A stretch of DNA of 64,000 nt from Mixophyes australis (Eukaryota > Chordata > Amphibia > Anura > Limnodynastidae), in the NCBI GenBank assembly GCA_036250195.1, contig JAVHZZ010000009.1, forward strand, positions 97,904,271 through 97,968,270, in the 5' to 3' direction. Shown one piece after another: positions 1-11,260 of this stretch. Numbering within the stretch: the stretch's first letter is position 1; every line of letters starts with the position of its first letter. The notes beneath the pieces are model-generated. The model did not search any database and was not told where the DNA came from. It saw only the letters and a list, made by a program, of their open reading frames with translations. A program made the position numbers and the translations under genes.

Positions 1-3000
1 GCTTTGGTTAAGTTATTAAAAGTTAATTTTAAAGACATTGTATACTTTTACATATTTTACATTATCTTTTACTGCTTTCGTGTCATTACAACATTAGGAA
101 ACAGTGCAATTGTAATGTTCATAAATTTGATATGCAGTACACAAGAAAGATCTTCATAATTTAATCTTTGTGGCATATGCCCTGCTCTCAATCTTCACAT
201 AGCTTTATCTTACACTGCCCGCATAAGCAGAGGTGGATGTTAAAAGTATTTAATGTACGCCAAAAGTCCAGATAGTGCAAATACGACCATCTTGTGAGCA
301 TGCACAACATGTGATTGCACCATAATTTGGATGCATTTTGTTGTTGTTTTGGACCTAAAATGGATCAAACTCTACATGAGACCCTATGTCTGTAAATTCT
401 GCATTTTAATCTATGAATAGCTTGGATCAGGACAGTGACAATTCATTCTGTTAAATGGTGTACTTTGGTTATAATACAAGAGATTCCAGGTGGAGCAAAA
501 ATGATAATGAATTCCATGACAGACAAAAATGATAGGTAGAATTCTGGGAGGAGCAAAAACGATGTGAGGAATTCCATGAGGAACACATAAGTCCGCTCAA
601 GAAATGTGCAAAATTAGAGGCCAAATTTTGGATGAATATTCTGCAGAAGCCATCTTTTTTCATTGTGCATCTTATTGTGTTGGTTTTGTATTACACTTTA
701 ATATGAGTTGTTGTTTACAGTTTTTTAACTTTTCTTTCTTATTGGTTCACACTTTTGTGTTACCCTTTCTACTGGTATTGGTCAAATTCCGTTTCTCCGT
801 AATCCTGGTCATGGTCATCGACTGTCCAAAAATTAGATTGTTTGCTGAACTTAAAATATGTTTTACACTTTTAACAAATCCTGTGAGTGGTATTCTTATT
901 GTTTGGCTGCATTCTCTTCTGGATTCAGCACACACTACACAACCTGTGAGCACAACACAGCAAGGTCAACTTCTCTACTCCTCCTGATCTTGATACACCA
1001 TGATGCCCCCCTTCTTCTCCTTCTACCTATCTCCTTGGTCCAAATGGTGCAGATGAGCTGCAAATGAGACACAAAGCACATAAGTATGTACACAATAAAA
1101 TAAAATAAAATTTCAGTTAAAATAAACATCCCTTTTTATATGAAACACAATTGAGGGTCATCCAGGGAGAGTTAGTGCTTATTTTGAGCCTGCCTTTGTC
1201 CCACAGCTTGATTATGTTTATTATTGCTTGGTTTAGTTTGGCCTAGCCTACCTACTTTTATGCTAGAGTCTTTAATTTACTATAAAAGGCAGATGGGTGA
1301 GCCAAGCACAAGAAACAAGTGCCTCTGATTCTTGCAAAACACACCTAAAAATATATCCTGTAATGAATGTTCTTGTAAATATATATATATATTTGTTTGC
1401 TAAAGTAATTGATGCTACATTCAAATATGCAGTTGTTCATAAAGGGTGCGACAGTCATATATAAAATTGCTAAATACAAATCATCACATAAATATATTGT
1501 AATGAATTTGACTATACTAGTTTTTTTTTAAATAAATAATTTCACTTTATGTTAGGGTTGTCCATTCTATAGAATTATAACTGTATCTGGTCACTAGAGA
1601 ATGTGTGTCAACTGACCTGCGTCCATCAGTGTTATTTTTAAAGCATAGCTGTAACAACATTGAATGACGTTATGGGAAACATCAAATATTTATGGCATTT
1701 AAACTTCAGTGCCAATGGGATTATAACTGCTAATAAAAGAGATCCTAGGTATACAGAAAGAAAATGTGGTCATCATGTGTGTCATACAATTTTTATCCGT
1801 TGATATTTCCAGGAAACTTGTGGCTTATCAAAGTCATCGCAGCCGGAATAACATCCAGTTAAATAAGCATTAATGTTTACAAATAAATATTGCTGTAGCA
1901 AAGTGGTTTTTATTAAAAAAAAATACAAAACCATAGATTCAATAAAGATAGTTCTCACTTTGTAGCTTGCACCTAACACTGTGAAAGTAGCCATTTTCTA
2001 GGCTGAACCAATACTTACAAGAATTTTGTCTATCTTTTCACAAGCAGTAATGTCTTAGGAATATAAGGCCATGAAAAGCCTTGATGTCGCCACTGATTCT
2101 TAATGAGTTACGTTTTCCTATCTCATGAATACTAATTCAGACCCCAAAGTGTCTGCCTCCACTGACAGTAGGTGACAGGTAAACTAATACGATAGAACCG
2201 GAGGACTCATTTGTAAACTATTCGTCCCAGTGTATGTAGTTGAAAATAAATTAACCATTCCTAGATTCTACACTGGATGTTACCAAACAGTCATTATGTT
2301 ATAACATTAGGAAAGTTATATGAAGGTTTTAAACCTTTTAGAGAAGTCAAGAAATCTTCCTGGTACCCTTAAGGAAACATTATACCTTTTGTTGGCACAC
2401 ATTAAAGGCTATTAGCATTTTTGTTTTTCTTCTAAAATTCATGCTTGGTTTAGCCCATTTATGTCTTAAATTAATCATGAGAAATATTATATATGTATTT
2501 AAATGTTCTAAAAGTGTTTTATTGCTTTAGTTGAAATGCATTTTTTCTCTAAAAGTGCAATTAGAAGGTGCTAATGGCTTACCAATAGAAGTTCAGAATT
2601 ACTCCAATTTACCAGGATCTCCTGAGTACCAATAAAATGCAAGTCCTTTGTGAGGAACCACAAGTACATGCACTTCCCAGTTAAAAAGTGTTCATCTGCA
2701 CAAATACGGGCGTGTGAATAGTCACAACACAGCATTTGCACTTACGGAAATGACCTTTACTGTGTTTAGCCCAAATGTTGCCAATGAATGATGCATATTT
2801 GACTACTGCTATCAACGCATGACTATGCAGTGTGTTTGCATTCATGTCCACTTACCAGATGACATCATCAGAACAATTGTGAGATAGAGGGAAGAGAATG
2901 TCCTGATTTTGCAATATTACACTCTAGACCTGTAAACTCACCAAGAATTGACATCAGAAGTTGCATGAATACAAAATGACCTTAGCATTTATTAATGACA

Positions 3001-3087
3001 TAAATGGAAAAAAGGCAGTTGCCATTTTATATATAGACATGAGGCACACAATAAAGTGGCTATATTTGGTTCTACTTATAAGACTTG
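1..3087. other. Unassigned AT-rich intergenic or intronic DNA
   Basis: I see no exon, RNA gene or recognisable transposon here. Open frames are short and have biased, low-complexity composition. There is a short AT run near 1379-1392. This may be old repeat DNA too diverged to recognise by eye. Confidence 0.5.
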
Positions 3088-3262
3088 GGGCTAAATTTAA
3101 TAAGCTGCGGGTTTGAAAAAGTGGGGATGTTGCCTATAGCAACCAATCAGATCTCAGCTTTCATTTATTTAGTACTATCTACAAAATGACAGCTAGAATC
3201 TGGTTGGTTGCTATAGGCAACATCCCCACTTTTTCAAACCCGCAGCTTAGTAAATCTAGTCC
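3088..3262. mobile_element. 175-bp palindromic MITE, Harbinger-like, copy 1
   Basis: Two arms of about 70 bp are near-perfect reverse complements around a short AT-rich centre. The arm carries the words GCTGCGGGTTTGAAAAAGTG and TTGCCTATAGCAACCAATCA. The flanks are TTG and TTA, a degenerate 3-bp target duplication. Five further copies of almost the same length lie in this window, several with matching TTA or TAA flanks. A 3-bp TWA-like duplication is the hallmark of PIF/Harbinger elements. The element has no coding capacity and would move with a transposase supplied elsewhere. Confidence 0.85.
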
Positions 3263-3949
3263 TTAGTGTCTCAGCAGACAGCCCCAGCATACAGTATAAA
3301 AGTGCTAATACATACTGCACTCATTCCTTTATCATCTGAATTGGATTGGTTAGACACAGATCTTACACCTCTATGACATATTCATAGTTTTGCTGGTTAT
3401 TCCTTTAAATATCTTGTTCTACCTCTGTTAGCTAATGAAAGAAACCAGAAATCACCAAAAATATATCCAGAATTTTACCTAAGATAACCCTAACATAATT
3501 ACTTAGACAATGAGTTGTCTAATTATCTTGAGTACAGGGATACCAAATAAATATAAAATGAATAATGGTCTTTGCGAGTTATAGGGACAGAAATAGGGAT
3601 ATGCTTTTCTTGTCGGGTTAAAACTTTTTTTATTACAATAGGTCTTACCTACTAATAACAATAGTTGTTACCATTAGATCCATTTCTGAAATGAATCCAA
3701 TAGTACTACTTTGCAAGCACTGGGGCCTGCCAAAATGAAAGTAATTCTTAGTGAGACCATATGGTGACATCCCACGTTTCCTGTGACAATGTGATAACAC
3801 TCCTTGATATTGCATTGCACAAACAGTTTTCAGCCTTGACCGCTGCTTGTAAAGCTCATATGAACAGGAACTGAACTGAACTGTTGCATCCTATGGCTGT
3901 CATTGACAGTCAAAGTCATGAGATGGTGTTATCACACCCCTGCGTGAAC
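3263..3949. other. Unassigned spacer
   Basis: No gene or repeat that I can name. It separates the first MITE from the repeat-rich block around the hAT derivative. Confidence 0.4.
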
Positions 3950-4014
3950 CTAGCCCTTTGATAATAGCGTAATAAACGGCAGATGTAACATTTTTAAATG
4001 TATTTTTTCATTTA

Positions 4015-4175
4015 TTTTTGGGTTGACAATAATATCCCAGTCCCTAACCCTAACCATATAATACTGGCTACATTTGAACTGTCTACCTAATAATACTGTT
4101 GACATTTGAATTGTCGATCTAATGTTGTCAACTTTCTCAATGTCGACAAAATGAATGTCTGAAGCATACCCTCTT
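4015..4175. repeat. GTCGACA / CCCTAA dispersed repeat, copy 1
   Basis: The stretch mixes words of the type TGTCGACA, GTTGACATTTGAATTGTCGA and CTAATAATACTGTTGACA with a telomere-like CCTAACCCTAACC run. Related sequence lies at 27838-28045 and 43985-44245. Its partly self-complementary halves suggest a MITE-like element of unknown family. Confidence 0.55.
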
Positions 4176-4379
4176 ACTTCAGTTAGTGGCATGGCAGGTA
4201 ATTTTTTTTGTAACTGCTACAATGACCTACATGTGGTGACTGAATGCTGAGAATGCCCAAGTATTTTACAGGCCACAGACACCACCTCCTGCACTGACCT
4301 TTCATATTTTTAAAAATCCTAACCACCAAGTTTTGTGTGCAAAGCATGCCACAATCCCTATGAAACATATAAAACACTG

Positions 4380-4660
4380 TCTGATAGGATGATAATTTTA
4401 GACAAGTAGATAGACAAAGGTGGGCTGCACCCAGAAGAAATATGGTGTGAGAAAGACCACAGAAACAATATGTTTTAACATTAGACAGCATGCATCATGA
4501 AAAGTGAAGAGGCAGTAAGAATCAGATGTCATTAGATGGACAGCTGCGCCATCAGTAGACATTTAGACAAGCAGATAGATGAAAGAGGGATGCACACAGA
4601 ATAAAAGTGGTATGAGAAAGACCACGCACCCTATATTTTTAATGTTAGACAGCATGCATC
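4380..4660 (-). repeat. ~140-bp tandem repeat inside hAT derivative A (about 2 units)
   Basis: Two units each carry, on the plus strand, a run like GACAAGTAGATAGACAAAGG, then a GAGAAAGACCAC word, then TTAGACAGCATGCATCATG. The same unit occurs at 27400-27600 (reverse orientation) and at 39080-39440. In every case it sits beside the CFAH block of the same hAT family. Confidence 0.65.
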
Positions 4661-4889
4661 ATGGCTTTAGTAATCCGCTGTGCAACAGGACTGTCATATT
4701 TAGTTCCTCTTGCAAATGCTTGCTTCACATACAATTTGTGAGGTGGTTTATTTTTCAGAATAGGGCAGACAGCTAAAACTGAGGTGTAGTAAATGATAGA
4801 GCAGATAACATAAGTCCATAGAAACGGTGACACAGGATCCCAGGATACCCAGTTAGATAAGGGACAGGCGTACTGGATTCCTGGCACAA

Positions 4890-5100
4890 CAGGTTAACTG
4901 CAGGTACAGGTTTGGCTGGGAAGCTGGAGACTCTGGTTTCCAAGTTAGACAGTGGATTGCAGATATTGGAATTGGAAAGTTGGATGCTGGAATACGTACT
5001 AATAATGAGGAAGTTGATGATGAAGATGTTGACTGTGAAGATTGCATTAGGTGTCTAGCCAATCGGCTGCTAGCTGATGCTGGGCTGCTTGCTATACAGA
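4890..5100. other. Fragment resembling the 3' part of hAT copy D, opposite orientation
   Basis: The plus-strand stretch near 4985-5090 (GAGGAAGTTGATGATGAAGA followed by GCTGATGCTGG) resembles acidic 3' sequence of hAT copy D at 47170-47285. It suggests that derivative A carries an internal inversion or an inverted insertion. The match is short, so this is tentative. Confidence 0.3.
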
Positions 5101-6099
5101 ATTCTCCACCTTTTGAAAACTACTTGAAGGAACTGCAAATTACATAAAAGGGAGGAGGCGTCTGGATGATCAAAGTCCCTAACTCTATTTATTGTGGAAT
5201 CACAAAGACTCCATATGCTTTGACAAATGTCCTCTTGGAAATTTGCAAGTACCAAAGTAACATCTTTAACTTCTATGTCTAAATCATCATCATTACTACT
5301 CATCCTCACATTTCCAAATGGTTGAGAAACTTGGAAAGGTGGCTGCTCTATAATTACAGTGTCAGAATCTGAAACATCAGACTCACTATAGCACTCATGG
5401 GTACCCTTAGACTCTCCTCAGGATTCTGTGAGTGCCCAAGTTATTCTTCAACCTCAGTGTTCTTTTCATGCACTGATGTGGCTGTTTTGAAGTTGACAGA
5501 CCTACACTCTGACTGAGAAGGTTGTGCATGGAAAGTTATGAAGATACATGACCATGTTGGGCACTCTATTTTGAAATGAGCATTCTTGTATATGTATCAG
5601 CAGTAGCAAGACCCCTAGTAGCAAAAGTTGGGCATGATCTGAGGCTTTTCTCGCCACTGCAGGTTGTTTATGGAATGTTAGATATTTTCATTGTTTTGGA
5701 TAAATCACCACATTCCTCAGAAACTTGTTCCTTAATCCTTACATCAAGATATATTGAGAGGTTTGGATTTTGAGCACGCTTTCTTATACTTTGCTCCCGC
5801 ATCACCTTTTTTTTACTAGTAGAGGTAAGAAAAGTACTACTACTACCAGCACTGGTACTGGGATCCTTCTGATCTGTAGAGTGGTCCATGGTTGGCAGGA
5901 GGAGTAATGCTACTTGAGGATGGAGCTACTTATAGCTGCCACCACACCAGGTAGATGCCCAATAAAATAGGCAAAGGAGGGAATGTTACCTTACAATTCT
6001 TCTGACTTTGGTCACAATATAAATCAAATTTAGGCAACTGGCTCTTAAAAATATAATGTTATATTTTTTTGGGGGGGGGGGGGGATGCTGCTCAGTGTG

Positions 6100-6850
6100 A
6101 AAAATCACTCTGTTTTTTTGGCTGCTTACTACTAAATATGCCATTGACACTGCCCCTCACATAATTACTTTCAGATTGAAACACTAAGGGATTTTAAAAG
6201 CAGGAAATATATTTGTTTTTTTTTGTGATGTGCTGTTCAGAGTAACAAAACACACTGGGCCTGAGTCATTAAGGAGAGCAAAGTATAAAAAAAGAGTAAC
6301 TTTGAATCTGGGCAAAATCATGTTGCATTGGAGGGGGAGGTAAATTTAAAATGTGGGGACAGATTTATATTTGGGGTAGGGAATGTACTAGATCAACTTT
6401 AAATTTCAGTGTAAAAATAAATCTATCAAGTATTTGTGTGCTAAATGAAAAAACAGCCAGTATTTATCTTATGTGCAAAATAATAAAGTAATTTGCACCC
6501 CTTCCATTGTAACATGGTTTGTCCCGGGGAACATTTACTCCTTTTTCCTGCCTTACTTTCCTTAATGACTCAGGCCCACAGTGTTTTGGCCGCTTACTAA
6601 TAATGTCACTGATACTGCCCCTCACACAGTTGCATTCAGATTGAAACACTTGGGATTTTAAAAGCAAGATATATATTTGTTTTTCTTGGGGTGTTCTGCA
6701 CAGTCAAAGAATATCCTAGTTTTTTAGATGTCCCTGGTACTGCTCTTCACACAATTGCATTCTGATTGAAACACATGGGATTTTAAAAGCAATAGACATA
6801 TTTGTTTTTTTGGGGAATGCTGCTCAGAGTCAAAGAACACACTGTTTTTG
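6100..6850. repeat. Three-unit ~125-bp tandem repeat, upstream flank of hAT derivative A
   Basis: The phrase with CACTGCCCCTCACA, ATTCAGATTGAAACAC, GGGATTTTAAAAGCA and ATATTTGTTTTT occurs three times, near 6150, 6610 and 6735. The first and second units are separated by the MITE at 6257-6577. A poly-G run lies just before at about 6070-6084. Its place between the hAT start codon (5889) and the presumed hAT end (about 7303) suggests it is subterminal sequence of that element. Confidence 0.6.
6257..6577. mobile_element. 321-bp MITE, GGGCCTGAGTCATTAAGG type
   Basis: The element begins GGGCCTGAGTCATTAAGGA and ends with its reverse complement, TCCTTAATGACTCAGGCCC with one change. It interrupts the tandem repeat around it: the flanks rejoin to give the AACACACTG..TTTTGGCCGC phrase seen in neighbouring units. 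No coding capacity. The superfamily is not certain. Confidence 0.75.
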
Positions 6851-7089
6851 GTCAATTAAATGGTTCAGAGATCCATACTATATATACTATAATGTATTAT
6901 TACAATTACCAGTAGCCAATGGTTGTCTACTCTTCACTCTGTGACACCCAATTGATCAAAACACAATTCTAGCAGAATGATCTCTAAATAAACTGATCAC
7001 AACTATTGCTATATAAATTGCATATTTCACTCTCTCCAAGCAATTTTCTTAGCACAGAATTGCAGGTAAACCTCCTACCCACATGTTAT

Positions 7090-7303
7090 CACTTCTGAAA
7101 TGGCAGATGAGAACAGGGGGAGGGCTATGTATAGAAGATATCTATCCAAAACTCGCAAAGATCCATCATTTTACTGGAAAGGATGTTTCGCCTTAGTTTT
7201 CGATTCAAATTTGGAGCACAAAAGCGAGCCATGGCTTGGTTCATCTCGGAATCCCAAAATGTGGATGTGTCGGAATTTTTTGGATCCGAACCCCTCATCT
7301 ATA
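7090..7303 (-). mobile_element. Probable 5' terminal region of hAT derivative A
   Basis: The plus-strand end reads GGATCCGAACCCCTCATCTATA, so the reverse strand starts near TATAGATGAGGGGTTCGG. Similar ends occur at 48345-48396 (end of hAT copy D, reverse complement TAGAGATGCTCAAGATCGG) and perhaps at 14830. TAGAGATG-type termini fit hAT elements. The element would then run from about 7303 down past 4183. I could not find the matching 8-bp duplication at the other end. Confidence 0.4.
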
Positions 7304-7740
7304 GTTTAAATATCTTCAATAGTTAAAAGCTTATTTCAACATATGTTCTATATCTTACTGCATCTGTGCAGGTTTGTAATTAAACATTTGCTTTCCAATA
7401 TATTAACAAAAATAAAATACCATTAAGAAGCAGCCAGGGAAATAACATTATGCTTCGGCAATAGAAGACTTATGTTTCTTTGTTAGTTATTTATATCAAT
7501 TACAGATCTCTAGCAAGTGTTTAGAGTTGACAGTTTGTATAGTAATTATGCAATGCAGTTTTGGAACATGCCCCCAATGACCAGACAAATATGATTGAAA
7601 ACCATTTGTTTTAGAGCTGTATAAGAACTGTGGAACTGGAATCCAAAAATGTAAAAAAAAAAATCTTCACTCAAAAATAATTTTGCCTGATTAAAATCAC
7701 CGAAATAAGTAATAAAATGCTGGAATTATCCCGACACTTG
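7304..7740. other. Unassigned AT-rich spacer
   Basis: No gene or nameable repeat seen between the presumed hAT terminus and the next MITE. Confidence 0.4.
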
Positions 7741-7963
7741 GGGGCATATTCAATTATTTTTTTCCCGTGCCGCAGAAAAACTATTACCGTTAATACGGTA
7801 ATAGCTAGCTGGATTTCAGCTCGCGGCTCAGGGAGCTGCGAGCTGAAATCCAGCGAGTAAATTACCGTATTAACTGTTTTTCCGTGCACGATTACCATAA
7901 TAACGGTAATCATGAGCGGACCGCAAGATTTTCTGCGTTTCCGCCGAGAATTGAATATACCCC
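7741..7963. mobile_element. 223-bp palindromic MITE
   Basis: The ends read GGGGCATATTCAATT and AATTGAATATACCCC. Internal inverted words (GCTCGCGGCTC / GAGCTGCGAGC, TTACCGTTAATACGG / TTACCGTATTAAC) fill most of the element. Both flanks are TTG, a 3-bp target duplication like that of the 175-bp family, so a Harbinger-type origin is likely. Confidence 0.75.
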
Positions 7964-8130
7964 TTGGAATAGGGCTTCACAAACACATTGTTGCTGCAAT
8001 TTAACATATAAACAATTTAAATGTTCAACTGTTCCCATTTTTAGAGATGGTGCTGAATGAGGTCAGTTATTCACAAAATGTCGGTCGAATTGCAGGTACA
8101 GTGTGTTTATGAGGCAATTTCAAGTATGAG

Positions 8131-8637
8131 TGTTAGGGTTCTGTTCACAACCACTTCCTTAATTACAGCCATGGAGCCAGACACGTGATATAAACGTTTT
8201 AAACTGTTTATTGCAGAAAAGTATATTCCAGGTAAGGCAAAAATAAACAGTAACAGTTCAGGCTGAATGGAACAATGGATTTCCAGATCTTGGCAAACAA
8301 GCAGTAAATAATAAAGAAATGCAGCAGATGACTTAACTGAAACCAGTTTGCAGCAGTAGTCAGAAACATGCAGGTAAATCAGGAACAGAGAAACACATGA
8401 GCAGGCTAGGAACATCAATGACCAGCAAAGGCTTCTGGAACAAGCAGGCATAAATAGGCCACAGACAGGTGTGGCTGATTAACTAGCAGTGGTAGTTAAC
8501 CCCTGATAGTAGGAAAAGGCCGAACAGCAGCACCTCTGGAGGATCACAGGTACTGCAGGGTAATATACACACAGGGAAACAAGGCAAATCATAACACAGG
8601 GTAAAATGCACACAAAGATATAAGGCAGATCATAACA
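8131..8637 (-). mobile_element. Solo LTR, Ty3/gypsy-like, reverse strand
   Basis: Read on the reverse strand, the 507-bp unit starts TGTTATGATCTGCC and ends CCCTAACA, the usual TG..CA limits. It has a TATA-like CCTATTTATGCCTGC word followed downstream by a CAATAAACAG polyadenylation signal, in the order expected for U3-R-U5. The 5-bp flanks are ATGAG and TTGAG (4 of 5 identical). No internal retrotransposon sequence adjoins it, so it is a solo LTR left by recombination. Family assignment rests on its similarity in style to the LTRs at 39658 and 42948. Confidence 0.65.
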
Positions 8638-9097
8638 TTGAGCAGTTAGAATCCATATATTAAGTTTATGTGTGTGTGGTTTGTACATGAAACCTGATGT
8701 AATAATTGGATCCAATAATAATGTGCCAATATGCAGTGTGGATTGCATTTACCACATGCACAGTAAATACATAAAATGTATCAAGACTGATAGGTGGATA
8801 GGGAACCTTTCTTCATTAATTTTGCAATATTCAGCATATTTATTTTAATTAAGTTAAAAAATTTTTGAGTGAAGTTACCTTTTATCATATTTTCAGTTAG
8901 ATCTATGAACACAAGAATCTCTGGAGTATCTGCCACTTATGCATATTAAAGACCAAATAAGGGTACTATTTGTCATTAACATCTATATATTGCTGAGTAT
9001 CTGATAAAATATATGAAATACACGGAGTGTTTATACTTACTATTATTTTATACTTGGCTGAATAAGTCCAATATGCTCTCTTTTGCTTCTGTGTGTC

Positions 9098-9475
9098 CAG
9101 GGCCGGTGCTAGGGTCCATGGCGCCCTAGGCATTTTAAAAAAAGCGCCCCCCCCCCGCAAAAATCGCCTCCCTCCTCCCTCCTCTCCTTACCTTGTCTCA
9201 CCACTGCCGCCTCTCTGCTCTGTCTCCTCCCCTCCACTCACTGACACTAGTAAGTGGAGGGGAGGAGACGGAGCAGAGAGGCGGCGGTGGTGACAAAATA
9301 GCCTCTTCCCCCTCTCCGTGCATCTGAATGCTGTGCGGCGGCCGTGACAGGTACGGTCAGCGGTCGCCGCACAGTTTTAAAGTCATTTACTATTCTGTGG
9401 CGCCCTCCAGGCGCCCTCCAGAGCCCGGCGCCCTAGGCAAGTGCCTAACCTTGCCTAATGGGAGCGCCGGGCCTG
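9098..9475. mobile_element. hAT-type MITE with CAGGGCCGG termini
   Basis: It begins CAGGGCCGGTGCTAGGG and ends GCGCCGGGCCTG. The 8-bp flanks at 9090-9097 and 9476-9483 are both TGTGTGTC, the exact duplication length of hAT elements. The inside is rich in GCGCCC and CCTAGGCA words and holds a GC-rich inverted repeat near 9190-9290. Non-coding. Confidence 0.85.
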
Positions 9476-9483
9476 TGTGTGTC

Positions 9484-10041
9484 ACAATTCTAGCAAATTC
9501 ATGGATTCTCTTTTGTCAACCAGAATTAGCCCTGGCAATGTCAGAGGTGTGAGTCTAACGAATCCCCATTTTCACCAGGGACCCCCACAGCAAGGTTTAG
9601 GTTTCAATGCTGGTAGGTTTGCAGGTTGCGGCCATCTGCGCTGCCTCAACGCGTGACGAGTTGATATCAAACCGCAAGAAAAGCATGGTCGACGTAGCTG
9701 ATACTGGTACACAAATGAGTGCCAAATCAGAAAACTGGGTCTCAGAATAAACCTGTTCCACAAAAATCAGCAGCATAAACAGTACCAAGGAACAGTCTGA
9801 GTTAGAATTTACAGAAATGAGCCATAAGATGTACAGGAATGCCGGAGTTAAGTTTTGGAGCCTTATACTCTGACATAGGCATGTGTACAGAGCAAGTTTA
9901 AATAGCTAAGCTGACGAATAGGGCAGGCCTCGGAGTGTGCCAGACAGTGGGTTTGAAGAGTAACAGCCAGACTCTGATAAATGACACTGTGCAGCAGTTT
10001 GCTATATTAGGAGGGTGGTGCTTCTCTCACAGAGCAGACTA
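9484..10041. other. Possible old LTR-element fragment
   Basis: The stretch has a higher GC content than its neighbours and phrases such as CACCAGGGACCCCCACAGCAA that resemble non-coding parts of gypsy-type elements. I could not define TG..CA limits or a duplication. The hAT MITE at 9098 inserted at its left edge. Confidence 0.25.
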
Positions 10042-10216
10042 GGGATAGATTTACTAAGCTGCGGGTTCGAAAAAGTGGGGATGTTGCCTATAGCAACCAA
10101 TCAGATTCTAGCTGTCATTTTGTAGAAAGTACTAAATAAATGAAAGCTAGAATCTGATTGGTTGCTATAGGCAACATCCCCACTTTTTCAAACCCGCAGC
10201 TTAGTAAATCTAGCCC
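10042..10216. mobile_element. 175-bp palindromic MITE, copy 2
   Basis: Same inverted arms as copy 1: GGGATAGATTTACTAAGC at the left and the reverse complement of that word at the right, ending CTAGCCC. Flanks are CTA and ATA, so the 3-bp duplication has decayed. Exactly the same length as copy 1. Confidence 0.85.
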
Positions 10217-10708
10217 ATAGTGTGACTGCCAACTTAGTAGACTTGTACTTTTATACAGGGCCAGATACAGTGATGTCACTGCATCTAAATTGATTGAATT
10301 CTTAGTTCAATAACTATATTGAATCCAAGCAAGGTTTTAGATGCTGGACTGTAACTTTTTCATCTAATTGTAGCAGTAAACTTACATATTAATAGGCCTA
10401 GATTTATTTTTTTTGTCCCAACTTGGCTGTTTTTGCTATTCACCACCAACTCACTATCACTACATAACATCAATGCACCAACCTCCACCATATCTCAGTA
10501 TAATAAATATATTTAATGTATTGAGAAATTAACAAAAAAAATACATTAGCCTCCAATTTGTCTCTCCCTAACTGACCCTGAGATGTATGTCACCGATAGT
10601 GAGGTTTTCATCTCTTCTGAAGGCAGAATTGCTACTGTGTACTCCATTCTTTACTATACCACAACACAGTCCACAAAATCCAAATATTTGAAGTACTACA
10701 TGGATATT

Positions 10709-11260
10709 ATTATTATTATTAAAATTATCTTTTATTTATGAGGTGCCACAAAGGGTCCGCAGCGCTGTACATAGATCATAGGAAAACAGTACAGGGTAAT
10801 GATACATAGCATACAGGGTAGTACAGAAGCAAAACGCAGTAAAAACAAAGTGCAAAAAGTATAAACAAAGTGCAATAAATATAAGTAATTACCAACCTAG
10901 CAAAGAAAGGTGCACAGGACAAAGAGGTAGAAGTGACTTCCAGTCTACAGGTAGAAAGGGAAGTGAAGGAGGAAGGTGGGGAGTGAAAAGGGGTTACTCC
11001 AGTGCCTAGTAGAGTGGTAACACTACTTACAGGATCAAGGCAGAGATAGAGAAGATGGGGTCAGAAGTCAAGTGAAGAAATAGAGAGAAGAGGCGGAGGG
11101 CTAAAGGTAAAAGGGAGGAGGAGGACATGAGGAAAGTGGGCCCTGCTCAAGGGATCTTACAATCTAAAGGTGAGGGGAGACTGACAGGAGACACAGGGTG
11201 GCAAAAGGGGTTAGGGACGAGAACACTGGGGGGGAGGAAGCACAGGAGTAAGAAGGAGGG
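10709..11260 (-). repeat. SINE/LINE 3'-tail repeat, (AAT)n-ended, reverse strand
   Basis: On the reverse strand it contains TTAGATTGTAAGATCCCTTG and GTACAGCGCTGCGGACCC, then a terminal run of AAT triplets. The phrases TTAGACTGTAAGCTCC and GTACAGCGCTG recur in the SINE at 15005 and in the tails at 16241, 19470 and 45871. It is therefore a member of the same 3'-tail superfamily. The limits are approximate. The purine-rich part (10920-11270) may be the element's upstream body. Confidence 0.6.

Larger units (their letters stand above)
4183..5889 (-). pseudogene. hAT (BED/ZBED-like) transposase, deletion derivative A
   Basis: Reading the reverse strand, a broken transposase frame starts at the ATG ending at 5889 with MDHSTDQ, matching the start of copy B (MDQSTDQ at 20841). 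It continues through DDLDIEVKDVTLVLANFQED (about 5240-5290; copy B has DDLDIQIEHTALELANVQED) and a block with FARGTKYDSP and RITKAM near 4645-4720. That block is typical of hAT transposases ahead of the catalytic core. Directly after RITKAM the sequence changes to a ~140-bp tandem repeat, and then resumes at 4183-4390 with the block that reads CFAHTLNLVV in intact relatives (here CFAHKTWWLGF). The catalytic DNGANI region is missing. The copy is therefore non-autonomous and dead, with several stops and frameshifts. Confidence 0.7.

Noticed and set aside
4040..4060. Telomere-like CCTAACCCTAACC as an interstitial telomere scar by itself
   Set aside because: The same run occurs in related repeats at 27838 and 43985, so it belongs to a dispersed repeat and is not an isolated scar.
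7100..7309. 69-residue frame beginning MADENRGRAM
   Set aside because: It lies in the presumed terminal region of the hAT derivative and shows no domain; the resemblance of the DNA to other hAT ends explains it better.
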